From: a virus | IMG/VR virus record: IMGVR_UViG_3300044451_000175 | Span: 124,001-188,000 of that record | Length of the DNA: 64,000 nt | Reading direction: 5' to 3' (one strand) | In this document: one piece after another, positions 55,072 through 63,989 of the stretch | How the letters are laid out: the number at the start of each line of letters is the position of its first letter | How positions within the stretch are numbered: the first letter of the stretch is position 1 | Made by a program: the position numbers and the translations under genes | The notes under the pieces: generated by a model | Database searches by the model: none | What the model saw: the letters and a program-made list of their open reading frames with translations, nothing else | What the model was told of the DNA's origin: nothing

Positions 55072-55662
55072 ATGCTTTCTTTACAAATGGCCGGTTACGG
55101 GATGGGGATGGTCGGGGTCGCGAATAACGCGAACCTCAACGCATTGTCCTACGGGATCAGCCAGTTGATCAGTTGGGGTTTGGGCTGTGGCGCACACCGT
55201 CTGACCTTCAAGGCCGACAAGAACCGCGTCGGGATTTCGGTCTTCATGGACCCCGAAGTCGAGCCGCAGGTGATTTCGGCGGCAGGGTGCTGCACGATGC
55301 AGGGCTTGCACGAGATGGGGCTGCTGCCGCAAGACATCCCCCAGTTTGAGCGGATGAACATGGACGGCGCGACCAACACGGCGAAGGACGGGCAGTCGCG
55401 GTTCTCGTTCAAACAGGGCGAGGGAATCCTGATCCAGAACTACAACGTGAGGCCAGAACTCTCGCTCGCGACGTGGGCGTTCGCCCACGCCGACCACATC
55501 ACCGGCTTCATCTGGCGGGGTGCGAGGGAAATCAAGGTCTTTCACAGCATGAAGCTGACTCAGATCTACATGAGTCCGGCGATTGCCGATGACGTGGCGA
55601 AGACCGCGATGGCGGGCGAGCAGAACTATCCGCAGGACACGCTGATCTCCAGCATCAAGTGA
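55072..55662 (+). CDS. hypothetical protein
   Basis: 196 residues from ATG 55072 with AGGAG upstream. A Gly/Asn/Met-rich hydrophobic N-terminus (AGYGMGMVGVANNANLNALS) is followed by an alpha/beta body (HRLTFKADKNRVGISVFMD). Its own promoter and terminator make it a single-gene unit. Unrecognised. Confidence 0.7.
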   Translation: MLSLQMAGYGMGMVGVANNANLNALSYGISQLISWGLGCGAHRLTFKADKNRVGISVFMDPEVEPQVISAAGCCTMQGLHEMGLLPQDIPQFERMNMDGATNTAKDGQSRFSFKQGEGILIQNYNVRPELSLATWAFAHADHITGFIWRGAREIKVFHSMKLTQIYMSPAIADDVAKTAMAGEQNYPQDTLISSIK

Positions 55663-55675
55663 AACGAATTCCTAT

Positions 55676-55716
55676 AACGCAGAAAGCCGCGAGTTTTTTC
55701 GCGGCTTTCTGCGTTT
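55676..55716 (+). terminator. strong Rho-independent terminator
   Basis: A seventeen-bp perfect stem with a GTTTTT loop and a T tract. Confidence 0.92.
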
Positions 55717-55850
55717 TTTGTGTCCTGAAAATCTGCCGATTGGTGTCTTCTTTTTGTCATAAATCCGGGGACTGTGTGCGTTCTCAATGTGCGAGTCGAA
55801 AAACTCGCCGCCGGGAGCGTAGTCCTTCTGAAGACCCCAAGAGGTGACCC

Positions 55851-56261
55851 ATGCGTAAGAAACTGACCAAGACGACGACCGAGGCAATCGGCTATCTGAC
55901 GCAGCAGGACGCACTGGATAAGTGCTACACGCAGGAGAACAACGCCTTCTTCGACGGGCGTTACGGTCGGCCGGACGATCTCCGCAAGGTGCGGTGCGTG
56001 ATCAACAACATGAAACCCGGCACCGAGATCCGCGCCCTCATCTACAAGTACAACTACCACGGGACGGTTTTGGGGTTCCGCTACACGCCCCGACGCGGCT
56101 GGACGATGGGGATGCTGCTCAAGAGTGGCAGCGTCAAGGACGTGAGCATCGACCCCCGCGACTGGTTCGACGGGGAGAAGACGGTCTTCGTTTACTGCGG
56201 GAAGACCGTCTACGCGATCTACAGACACGGCTACCGACTCGCACTCGAACCCGTCGCTTAA
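55851..56261 (+). CDS. hypothetical protein
   Basis: 136 residues with AAGAGG upstream. Basic start (MRKKLTKTTTEAIGYLTQQD), then a compact beta domain (IRALIYKYNYHGTVLGFRYT, VFVYCGKTVYAIYRHGYR). Preceded by ~130 bases without a gene, where I see no clear promoter. Convergent with the GP88 gene. Confidence 0.65.
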   Translation: MRKKLTKTTTEAIGYLTQQDALDKCYTQENNAFFDGRYGRPDDLRKVRCVINNMKPGTEIRALIYKYNYHGTVLGFRYTPRRGWTMGMLLKSGSVKDVSIDPRDWFDGEKTVFVYCGKTVYAIYRHGYRLALEPVA

Positions 56262-58624
56262 TCGCAACACAGATCCAAGATGTCGCTCAGATACGGGTTG
56301 GTTGATTCTGCGGCGACCACACGACGTTTCTTCTTCTTAGGCACCACCGCTCCGACTGGCTTCGTCGCCGGCCCGGACCCCGCACCGCCACCGATTGCGG
56401 CAGCGTACTCGTCGTCAAACGCCTTCCGTCTCGGACCAATGTGTTGGTCCAGGGCGGAAGGGGCAGTAGTCATCGGCAGCGGAATGCGGCCGGACAGTTG
56501 GTCGTTCGGCGCACGCCCCTTGTCAGTCGCCAAGTAGTGGGGCGAACGGTCGTCCCGCTTGAACGGCGTAAGCCCGTCAAAATCTTCATCTTGGTACTTC
56601 TTGGCGACGGCGGCGTGGTAGGCGTCCTTGTCGGCGTCTTCCCACTTGATCGCCCGACGTTTTTCGGTCGGCTTGACACCTTTCATCAGTTCTTCGCGGG
56701 TGATGCCGGCACGCTCTGCGTCACGGATCTCACGGTTAATACGATTGGACAGGTCGCGTCTCGCTTGCGCTTGGAACACACTTCGGGTGAGTTCCATTGG
56801 AGACAGACCGTCCGGGTTTTCGTCACTCTTGGAATCCGGCGTTTGCGCGAGGTCATATATTGCGTTCGACCGACGCCGTTGAGCGTTCGGGCCGAAGTAG
56901 TTCACAATCCCCTGTTCGATCCTATCGGCACGAGCCAGTAGTTCTTCTTTCTCCTCGCCCGTTGCTGTAGCCGCTTTAGCACGCAGTTCAGCCACCAGTT
57001 TGGTGTCTTTTGCCTGACGAGCCGCAACGGTCTTCAAACGCTGTGGGTGGGCTTTAGATGCCGCGATGACCCATCCCTTGTTCTCCTCTTCGTATCGCAG
57101 GTGCGGGTCGTCGGGCTGGACGACGAACACTTGCTTGCCCTGTCCGTTCGATTGAACGTACTTGGCGTCACCCTTTGCGGCCAGACCGATGATCACGCCG
57201 GTCTTGTTCTTGCCCTTTTGCATGTCGTCAATGAACCGCAAGTCGTGAATGTCGCCGCTCACGATGCGGTAAAGCTTGCCGTTCTCACCACGCCACACCT
57301 TCGGCAGCTTGTACGGGCCGTTTTCGGCTCCGCTATTCGGATCAACGGCGTACTCTTTTCCCTTTGGGTCTTCTTTGAACTCAGGGGCGACGTACTCGGT
57401 GTTGCTTTTCCTGGCCCGCGTTTGGGCGCGAGCTTCCATAGCCCTCTTCGCTTTGGCGGGGTCGTAGTTCTTCTCCGCGAACGCGAACACCATAGCGACG
57501 TTGCCGCCGTTGTCCAGCAGTTCTTCCATCTGGTGCAGGTTGGTCTTCTCGGAATAAGAAAACGTGAGGTGGTAGTTCGCCGGCCACTTGCCGCCGCCCG
57601 ACTTCATGGCCTCGGCGTGCTTCATGGCGCGGCCGATGACCTTCGTGTAGTCGTAGAACTGCACCTCTGGGAAGTGACAGAAGATCGACTTCTTCTCGTT
57701 GGGGTCGGGCGGGCAGTTCATTGCACGAGCTTTCGGGCTGCGTTCCACAGCCCCCTCGTACCCCGGCAGTTCTTTGCCTTTGGTCTTCGGGTTCTTGCGT
57801 TGGTAGGTGAACCAGTATTTTTCGGTTTCCCACGGAATGTCGGACGTGCCGTTCAGTCTGAGGCCGAAGTTGAAGCCCTGACTGTGCGATTCCGCTGCGG
57901 CGTGTTCGACTTCTTGGGCGAGCCTCGTGAGGGCCGCGTTCTTGTTATAGGCGAACATGAACGTGCGCCGCATACGACCGGACGTTTTGACGCCCATGAA
58001 GCCGGGGTTGCCGGCCACGTCGAGACAGGACGCTGCACATTCTGGGGTGTGAGCGGAGCAGGTGTTGCACCCTGAGAAGCCGGCCGGCAACAAGTGCATG
58101 ACGGCGTTCTTCATCGGCCGCATCATGCCGTGGTGCGGGTTTGCGACGGCGTGCGGGTATCCCTTTTCGGTCTTCGGGTTGTTGTCGCCGGGGGAAACCA
58201 GAGACAAGCCGGCGTGCGGATTCTTCAGACGCCGCTTTTTATCCCTACGCGGGCGGAACATGTCTTTGATGTCGTCTTGGTGCTGGTCCCACTGTTGACG
58301 GGTGAAATTGACTAGCTTGTTTTTCTCGTCATCCTTCTTGGTTTTTGACGTGCCGACATCAACATCGGCGTCCACCGAGTCGTCATCTTCGTCGTCCTCG
58401 ACTTCGACCGGCTCCTCTCGCTTCGCTTTCTTCCTCTTCGATTCGACAACGAGGTTGCCGGCCATACTTGCAAATTCTGGCAGGTTTTCCATAACGTCAT
58501 CATAGTCGGTGGAAATGCCGAGTTGCTCGTTGAACGAGAGGTGATAGGCCCACTCCTCGTCGGTCAAACGAAGATCATCGGCCCAGTCTGTTTCGCGGAA
58601 GAAGTCTCTGAAGTTCATTTTCAT
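56258..58624 (-). CDS. GP88-domain protein with capsid-targeting-like N-terminus
   Basis: 788 residues on the minus strand with GAGGAG upstream. The N-terminus MKMNFRDFFRETDW resembles T4-type capsid-targeting sequences. After an acidic repeat (EDDEDDDSVDADVDVG) comes the phage GP88 domain: GCNTCSAHTPECAASCLDVA cysteines, RRTFMFAYNKNAALTRLAQE, LRLNGTSDIPWE and VQFYDYTKV. GP88 proteins are of unknown function, widespread in phages and plasmids. The C-terminal half is helical and basic. It may be injected with the DNA. Confidence 0.82.
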   Translation of the reverse strand: MKMNFRDFFRETDWADDLRLTDEEWAYHLSFNEQLGISTDYDDVMENLPEFASMAGNLVVESKRKKAKREEPVEVEDDEDDDSVDADVDVGTSKTKKDDEKNKLVNFTRQQWDQHQDDIKDMFRPRRDKKRRLKNPHAGLSLVSPGDNNPKTEKGYPHAVANPHHGMMRPMKNAVMHLLPAGFSGCNTCSAHTPECAASCLDVAGNPGFMGVKTSGRMRRTFMFAYNKNAALTRLAQEVEHAAAESHSQGFNFGLRLNGTSDIPWETEKYWFTYQRKNPKTKGKELPGYEGAVERSPKARAMNCPPDPNEKKSIFCHFPEVQFYDYTKVIGRAMKHAEAMKSGGGKWPANYHLTFSYSEKTNLHQMEELLDNGGNVAMVFAFAEKNYDPAKAKRAMEARAQTRARKSNTEYVAPEFKEDPKGKEYAVDPNSGAENGPYKLPKVWRGENGKLYRIVSGDIHDLRFIDDMQKGKNKTGVIIGLAAKGDAKYVQSNGQGKQVFVVQPDDPHLRYEEENKGWVIAASKAHPQRLKTVAARQAKDTKLVAELRAKAATATGEEKEELLARADRIEQGIVNYFGPNAQRRRSNAIYDLAQTPDSKSDENPDGLSPMELTRSVFQAQARRDLSNRINREIRDAERAGITREELMKGVKPTEKRRAIKWEDADKDAYHAAVAKKYQDEDFDGLTPFKRDDRSPHYLATDKGRAPNDQLSGRIPLPMTTAPSALDQHIGPRRKAFDDEYAAAIGGGAGSGPATKPVGAVVPKKKKRRVVAAESTNPYLSDILDLCCD

Positions 58625-58721
58625 CTATCTGGCTCCTCGGCTGTCTTTTCGGGTATATAGCCATAAGAATTCCTCTTCTGATTTGCCGTTTTTGGTTTAT
58701 CGTGAAAGTGGAGGAGTTGCG

Positions 58722-59357
58722 ATGCAGCAGTATTACACTTTCGACAAGTGCCGACTGATCAACGGGCAGCACCGTTCTCTTGACGCGCAAGTCAACATCG
58801 AAATCGACATCCAGAACAGCGACCCTTACGGCCCACCGCCGCCGAAGGGCTACTATAATCCCTACGGCTTCGCGTGCAGGGGGGAACTCTCCGTAGAGTG
58901 GGCTTCTGACGGGCCGTCTCACCTCAAGAAGATGTTGGAAGTCGAGCTTGTTCTCCGAGAGGAAGACCTTTCCACCAAGCTCAAAGTCGTTCTAATGGAA
59001 TTCATCGGTTCCGACGTGGTGTTGCCCGGTGCCAGACCGGGGCAGCCCGCTCGGATCAAGCGGCACATGTGGTCCTTCATCTGCATCCAGCGTCCGATCA
59101 GCGACGGTCTGCAACTGTTCCCAGAGGCTTTGAAGAGAACCGTGATGAAAGTGTTCTTGTTTACCGGCTTCCTCGGCGTCTGGAACAACACCAAGACATC
59201 GGCGGTGATCGTAGCTTCGGGCAAGGCCGAAGCAATCGCGCAGATGAAAGAGGAATTGAAACAAAGAGGTCTTGCCGACTTGGAAGAGAGCGATTACTCT
59301 TTGGTTGAGATCGATCCAACTCGTCCCTGCCGCGTGATGGTCGCGGACGGGGACTAA
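58722..59357 (+). CDS. hypothetical protein
   Basis: 211 residues from ATG 58722 with GGAGG upstream. Beta-rich first part (DAQVNIEIDIQNSDPYGPPP, ELSVEWASDGPSHLKKMLEV) and a C-terminal alpha/beta module (KTSAVIVASGKAEAIAQMKE). Divergent from the GP88 gene. Unrecognised. Confidence 0.7.
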   Translation: MQQYYTFDKCRLINGQHRSLDAQVNIEIDIQNSDPYGPPPPKGYYNPYGFACRGELSVEWASDGPSHLKKMLEVELVLREEDLSTKLKVVLMEFIGSDVVLPGARPGQPARIKRHMWSFICIQRPISDGLQLFPEALKRTVMKVFLFTGFLGVWNNTKTSAVIVASGKAEAIAQMKEELKQRGLADLEESDYSLVEIDPTRPCRVMVADGD

Positions 59358-59378
59358 TTTCACACAAGGAACACGGTC

Positions 59379-61382
59379 ATGGGAAACAAACTCACGGTTT
59401 ACTCGAACGGCATCACCCACGTCCAGAAGGTCGTCGCCCTCGACGGCAGGACCACGGTTTCGATCCCCGTGCGGAAGAAGTACGTCGCCGACGTACTCGC
59501 TACCGTGGCGGTGTTCGGCAAGGTCAAGCTCGTGGAGCCGCCGTCCTACACCAACGACGCCTCGAAGAACGCGCTGACGCTCGATCCGAGCAACGTCCAC
59601 TTCGCGCTCGTCACCAAGCTCTCCGGTGCGGCCGTCAAGATCAACCAATCGGGGGTCAACTACGAGGGCCGGCTGCTCGGCGCACACTCCGAAGAAGTCG
59701 CCTCCGCGAACGGCACGACCAGCGTCAAGTACCACGTCCAGATCATCGACAAGAGCGGGGTCGTCCGTCAGTTCGCTCAGGGAACTTACGCGACCCTCGA
59801 ATTCACCGAGCCGGAAGTCCAGCGGCTGATCGACACCGCGATCTCCAAGAACTTCGAGAGCGTTCGGCCCGACTCCGTACTCGTCAAGCTGGTCCTCGAA
59901 CCGACCGAAGGCAAGACCGGCGAGGCCAGAGTGGAGTACGCGACCCCGACCGCCGCGTGGCAGTCGATCTACCAACTGCGGTTGGGTAAGTCGGCCACAC
60001 TGGAATACAACGCCAAGATCGACAACCCGACCGACGAGGACTGGCTCAACTCGAAGGTGAGCGTCGTGGTCGGCGAGCCGATCACGCTGGAAACCACCCT
60101 CGGTGAAGTGCGGACGCCGAGCCGGTCGAAGGTCGATCTCGTCGCGAGCAAGGCGGTGGGTCCGATCCGCGATCAGAGTGCTGTGTCCCGGTCGATGACG
60201 AAGGGTGGCGGGCAGATGTACGCCCTCTCCGCGATGCGGGGCGCACCGGAATCCATCGGTGCGGCACTGGGCGACTACGAAGTCGATGCGTGCTATGCCG
60301 AGAACAGTTTCGGCGGGGCGGCACAGGTGGCCGGCGCGACGGCCGAAGAGGTGGGGGACTTCGCCATCTTCACCTCGACCGACGAGATCGACGTGAAGGG
60401 CGGGTCGAGTGGCGTGGTGCGGCTGTTCAACGAGACGGTGGACGCAGAAGAGGTTCTGTTCTTCGACAAGAAGCAGGACGCCAACCGCGCCTACCGTGGC
60501 GTCCGGTTCAAGAACACCACCCCGAACTCGCTCGGTCAGGGCATCTGCACCGTGTACCTCGGCAACACCTTCGCGGGGCAGTCCGAGTTCAAGGCGTGCA
60601 AACCGGGCCAGAAGAAGACCATCGTGTTCGCCCGCGAGAACGGCGTGAACGCCCACTCGACATCCGACAGCAAGAACAGTCGGATCGCGGTCGGCGTGGC
60701 GTCCGGCAAGCTGTGGGTGCGTTCGCGGTCCACGGTGGAGACGACGTATAAGTTCAACAACCTGTACAAAGACACCGCGTTCGAGGTCGAAGTCGATCAC
60801 GAGTACAGCCTCGGCGAACAGGTCGATCTGGCGGTCACCAACGGCGTGAAACTCGAAAAGACCAAGACGGGCGTCAAACTGACGGCCAAGATGCCCGCGA
60901 ACAGTGAAACGTCCTTCACGCTGACGGAAACGAAGGTCGTTCCGCAGGAGTGGAACGTCGTGGGGGCGAACGGTCTGGACTCGGTCCTCCGCATCTTCGG
61001 CGACGACAAGAAGCTGATCGCGAAGCTCGAAGCGTCGGCGTCGTACCAGAAGGTTCGCAAGCTGGCCGACGAACTGGACGCGATCAAGGTCGAAATCGGT
61101 GACATCAACGCCAAAGTCACCGAGTTCAACCAAGAGGCGGCTTCGCTCAAGGAAGAACAGAAGCGGCTCCTGTCGCTGGTGCAGGTGGGCAGCGCGGCCT
61201 CGCAACTCAGCAAGTGGCAGGGTGAACTGGACAAGACCGAAGACCGGATCAAGGAAATCGACAAGACTCTCGTCCCGAACACCAAGAAGGACGTGAAGGC
61301 CAAAGAGAAGGACGCTCGCGCGAAGGAAAAGGAAATCGAGGCCGCGATGAAGGAGTTCGTGTTCGAGTCCGAAGGCGTCTGA
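59379..61382 (+). CDS. DUF4139-like large protein
   Basis: 667 residues. The central part (TAAWQSIYQLRLGKSATLEY, DNPTDEDWLNSKVSVVVGEP) matches the DUF4139 pattern W-x-x-x-Y-x-L...N-x-t-x-x-D-W. Later strands and a C-terminal coiled coil (from ADELDAIKVEIGDINAKVTE) ending KEFVFESEGV follow. No signal peptide. Related bacterial proteins are large and often annotated as mucoidy inhibitor-like. High codon bias and a private terminator suggest strong expression. Function in a phage is unknown. Confidence 0.7.
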   Translation: MGNKLTVYSNGITHVQKVVALDGRTTVSIPVRKKYVADVLATVAVFGKVKLVEPPSYTNDASKNALTLDPSNVHFALVTKLSGAAVKINQSGVNYEGRLLGAHSEEVASANGTTSVKYHVQIIDKSGVVRQFAQGTYATLEFTEPEVQRLIDTAISKNFESVRPDSVLVKLVLEPTEGKTGEARVEYATPTAAWQSIYQLRLGKSATLEYNAKIDNPTDEDWLNSKVSVVVGEPITLETTLGEVRTPSRSKVDLVASKAVGPIRDQSAVSRSMTKGGGQMYALSAMRGAPESIGAALGDYEVDACYAENSFGGAAQVAGATAEEVGDFAIFTSTDEIDVKGGSSGVVRLFNETVDAEEVLFFDKKQDANRAYRGVRFKNTTPNSLGQGICTVYLGNTFAGQSEFKACKPGQKKTIVFARENGVNAHSTSDSKNSRIAVGVASGKLWVRSRSTVETTYKFNNLYKDTAFEVEVDHEYSLGEQVDLAVTNGVKLEKTKTGVKLTAKMPANSETSFTLTETKVVPQEWNVVGANGLDSVLRIFGDDKKLIAKLEASASYQKVRKLADELDAIKVEIGDINAKVTEFNQEAASLKEEQKRLLSLVQVGSAASQLSKWQGELDKTEDRIKEIDKTLVPNTKKDVKAKEKDARAKEKEIEAAMKEFVFESEGV

Positions 61383-61389
61383 TTCTCGC

Positions 61390-61434
61390 AAAAACGGGAC
61401 GCGGACCTAACCGCGTCCCGTTTTTGTTTATAGT
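61390..61434 (+). terminator. terminator followed by promoter -10
   Basis: A hairpin of 11 or more bp with an ACCTAA loop and T tract (61390-61425), then TTTATAGTGTCC with TATAGT at 61429-61434, 24 bases before ATG 61458. Confidence 0.8.
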
Positions 61435-61457
61435 GTCCTTTCAACGACGAGGGTGTC

Positions 61458-62150
61458 ATGGTGGAAATCACACAAGGCAAGCTGATTTCGTTCGAGATGA
61501 CGCCCACAAACAAGGGCGTCGGCCGCGTCTGCGGCATCGCATACGTCGGGCAAGTCATGAACTCCGAAGACGTGGTGATGGCGTTTGGCGCTCACAGGGG
61601 CAAGAAACTGTCCCAAGTGCCGCACGACTACCTGAAGTGGATGGAAAAGGCCATTCAGGACAAACCCGAACTCATTGCGCACGTCAAAGCGGTTCTCGCC
61701 GCCAACAAACCCGTTCAAACGGTCGATCCGAACGATGTCGCCAAAGTGAAAGCGGAACTGGATCGTGAGAAGAGGAAGCCACGCCCACGGTTCACCTTAA
61801 CGTCGAAGAACATCGACGCGGTACTGTCGTTGGGCGAAGCCCTCCCGCCAGAGGTTTACATCAACGCTCCATCCAAGACCGAGATGGAAGCGATCCTGAT
61901 GAAGTGCGAAGAGTACACGGGCTGCATGGTCAAAACCCGTTGGGCGGCGCAAGGCCGGGTACTGCTTCCAGAGGCGACACACTCTTACGTTTTCAACTGG
62001 CTAAAAAGCGATCATCAAGGAAGGCCGATCCCCGTTTACGTCTACAACATGGACCAGACCATCTTCGACGCGGACGAAGAGGAGCGGTTGAAATGCTTGG
62101 ACGCTTTGAACGCCCTCGCCAGAGGGTCAACCACTACTGAGGAAGAGTGA
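61458..62150 (+). CDS. DUF3820-like protein
   Basis: 230 residues. VVMAFGAHRGKKLSQVPHDY followed by LKWM matches the short DUF3820-type module (FGKHKG..L..VP..YL.W) often found with exonucleases. The C-terminal region (YINAPSKTEMEAILMKCEEY, THSYVFNWLKSDHQGRPIPV) is a second domain. A DNA-processing accessory role is likely but unproven. ATG of the next gene overlaps the stop. Confidence 0.7.
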   Translation: MVEITQGKLISFEMTPTNKGVGRVCGIAYVGQVMNSEDVVMAFGAHRGKKLSQVPHDYLKWMEKAIQDKPELIAHVKAVLAANKPVQTVDPNDVAKVKAELDREKRKPRPRFTLTSKNIDAVLSLGEALPPEVYINAPSKTEMEAILMKCEEYTGCMVKTRWAAQGRVLLPEATHSYVFNWLKSDHQGRPIPVYVYNMDQTIFDADEEERLKCLDALNALARGSTTTEEE

Positions 62151-62296
62151 TGCAGAACTTCATTCTGGGACTGGCCGTTGGAGCTTTTTTGACATCGATC
62201 CTGTTCGCGCTTCTCAATCGCTCGTCCAGAGCGGAGAAGAAAGAAGATCCCGCCGACTGGTGGAAGAACGGCGGCGAACCGCCGAACCCGTTTTGA
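62150..62296 (+). CDS. small single-pass membrane protein
   Basis: 48 residues. One membrane helix (FILGLAVGAFLTSILFALL) then a polar tail with Trp pair (DPADWWKNGGEPPNPF). Overlaps the previous stop (ATG in GTGATG). Too short for wider comparison. Role unknown. Confidence 0.65.
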   Translation: MQNFILGLAVGAFLTSILFALLNRSSRAEKKEDPADWWKNGGEPPNPF

Positions 62297-62327
62297 AAAA
62301 AGCCCCGGTTCGACACCGGGGCTTTTT
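62297..62327. terminator. bidirectional terminator
   Basis: A thirteen-bp stem starting with five A and ending with five T, between convergent genes. Confidence 0.9.
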
Positions 62328-62638
62328 CACGCGACCGCTGTTATTAGCGACACGATGATGGAAACTATCTGAAGGATCTGCGGGAGGTTCTTCTGAAGCC
62401 AGTCGAAGAATCCGCCTTTGGATGGTGGCGGCGGTTCGGCCCCAACCTCCATTGCGGCGAGCGCCACGGTCTTGTTGTCGAGGTCGTCAACCGCGTCGGC
62501 CGCTTGTTTGCGGCTGAAGCCGTGCTGACGCCGCAAACGGGCTTCCACGCGGTTGCGGATGACGTGTTGGAAAAGCGGGTGGTTCGAGTAGGCGTCCAGC
62601 GGGCTGGCGGCGACTTGAACAATTTCGGTGTCTGACAT
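62327..62638 (-). CDS. small protein with C-terminal membrane anchor
   Basis: 103 residues on the minus strand. A soluble helical part (FQHVIRNRVEARLRRQHGFS) is followed by a PPPPSKGG linker and a C-terminal hydrophobic helix (LPQILQIVSIIVSLITAVA). Tail-anchored arrangement. Function unknown. Confidence 0.65.
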   Translation of the reverse strand: MSDTEIVQVAASPLDAYSNHPLFQHVIRNRVEARLRRQHGFSRKQAADAVDDLDNKTVALAAMEVGAEPPPPSKGGFFDWLQKNLPQILQIVSIIVSLITAVA

Positions 62639-62675
62639 AATGCCTTTCGATTGGAGTTATGGGACACCGTATTTA

Positions 62676-63215
62676 TTACTCTCGGAAGTAAATTGCCATC
62701 CCCTCGCCGTGTCCTTCGAGCTTGCGGGCGTACCACCCCGGCAAGTTACACGTCCGGTCGAACGACCAGCCTGGGCCGTGATCGAGACTCGTTTCCGCCA
62801 CGTCGTGAACCAAAATGTACCCGTGTTTCGACAGACGCAACATGGCCTGTGTCATGTCCAAGTGCGACGGTAGATCCCCGTGGTCGCCATCGACGTAGAT
62901 CAGGTCGAACACGTCGTCTTTGCTCAACGATTTCCAGAAGTCCCAACTCGATGATTCGACAAACCTGAACGGGCAGTCCAAATCTTTGAGTCCTTTGGGC
63001 CGATCTTTCAGCTTGATGTCAACGCCCGTGTAGTCGCCGAACACGTCGTGGCAGTACAGTAGCACGTCGGCCGAATCGACCCCGATTTCCAGTACGCGGG
63101 GCTTCTCGAACATCTCGGCTACCGCCCGAATGCAGTGGCGGCGGTCCCAGAATTCGAGACGCGATTGCGGCCAGTTCAATTCGGGTTTCTTGTTCCAAAA
63201 TTTGGCTCGGTCCAT
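62676..63215 (-). CDS. class I SAM-dependent methyltransferase
   Basis: 179 residues from the ATG at 63215 (an upstream ATG at 63245 is in frame), with GAGAAAG before it. VLEIGVDSADVLLYCHDVFG is the glycine-containing SAM motif I, YTGVDIKLKD motif II, and LIYVDGDHGDLPSHLDMTQA resembles the DGDH segment of class I methyltransferases acting on sugars or small molecules. Substrate unknown; glycosyltransferases elsewhere suggest glycan tailoring. Confidence 0.8.
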   Translation of the reverse strand: MDRAKFWNKKPELNWPQSRLEFWDRRHCIRAVAEMFEKPRVLEIGVDSADVLLYCHDVFGDYTGVDIKLKDRPKGLKDLDCPFRFVESSSWDFWKSLSKDDVFDLIYVDGDHGDLPSHLDMTQAMLRLSKHGYILVHDVAETSLDHGPGWSFDRTCNLPGWYARKLEGHGEGMAIYFRE

Positions 63216-63225
63216 TTTGTCTTTC

Positions 63226-63663
63226 TCAAGCCATTTGCTTGGCATTAGTGTTCTTGTTCTGGACGACGTTATCTATGTTGTCTTTCAGATGGAGGAGGAA
63301 TTCTTTCTGCTTGCCGTTTTTGATCGCCAAGTTCAAAGAAGCAAGAAGCTCCAGGGCGTCTTTGCTGTATTGTTCTTTGTTTTTCATCGCGTGTTTCAAG
63401 ACTTCGCCCAGATTGTCTTCGGTAGCCAACTCCCCGGTCAGCCTCGCGTAGTCCCTCTTCAAAGCGGCCAGACGGACACCGATCTCTTCAAAATCGAAAT
63501 AATAGTTCTCCGTATCCGAAGCCTTCTTCCCTCCGAGGACGCCGCCGGCCGCGAAGCTCATCATCCTGTCCTGGGTGGAGTGTGACAGTTCGTGAGCCAG
63601 AGTGTGGATTTTGCTAACGTCGGACACAACGCAGTATTTCTGCGATTTGCCGTTTACTGTCAC
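63226..63663 (-). pseudogene. zincin-like metallopeptidase, C-terminal part of a frameshifted gene
   Basis: From MTVNGKSQKY at 63663 the frame carries IHTLAHELSHSTQDRMM, an HExxH zinc-protease motif (HELSH), then a helical C-terminal part. Upstream the same frame continues as KAGWNSNAGKKQVNGFCGVV to about 63725, so the real start is not the ATG here. The N-terminal part is in the overlapping frame at 63660-63989, one base out of phase. Confidence 0.65.
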
Positions 63664-63989
63664 AACGCCACAGAATCCGTTGACCTGTTTCTTCCCCGCG
63701 TTAGAGTTCCATCCGGCCTTTTGGAAAATTCGTTGGGATCAATTCCGACAACAACTGGCACCGGCTTGTCCAGTAGTTTCGCGTCCATCGCCGTCCCGTC
63801 GAGCCGAAAGGTTTGTTTGGACGCGCGGTCTACCGAAGCCTTGTATAGCTTGTCGTTACCATAAAGGGGTTGGATTATTTGTGATGGGGTAATCATCTTG
63901 ATGTTGTTTCTGCCGATGTTGACATGCGGGTACTCTTTCTTCAAAGCGACAAGTATGTAATCGACTTCTTGCTCCCCGCTTTTCACCAT
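63660..63989 (-). pseudogene. N-terminal part of the frameshifted zincin-like gene, cut by window edge
   Basis: Reads EQEVDYILVALKKEYPHVNI to KPVPVVVGIDPNEF, then leaves the real frame near a run of T and A at 63719-63731 (SKRPDGTLTRG onward looks non-native). It may extend beyond position 64000. The break is either a true frameshift, a sequencing error, or recoding. Confidence 0.55.

Noticed and set aside
55672-55914. Minus-strand 80-codon frame crossing a terminator and the start of the gene at 55851
   Set aside because: Although part of it reads plausibly, it runs through the 17-bp terminator and overlaps a well-supported plus-strand gene; no ribosome site was seen.
58992-61391. Very long minus-strand open frame (799 codons) opposite the DUF4139-like gene
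   Set aside because: It results from strong third-position GC bias on the plus strand; composition is Arg/Leu/Val/His-rich with no motifs.
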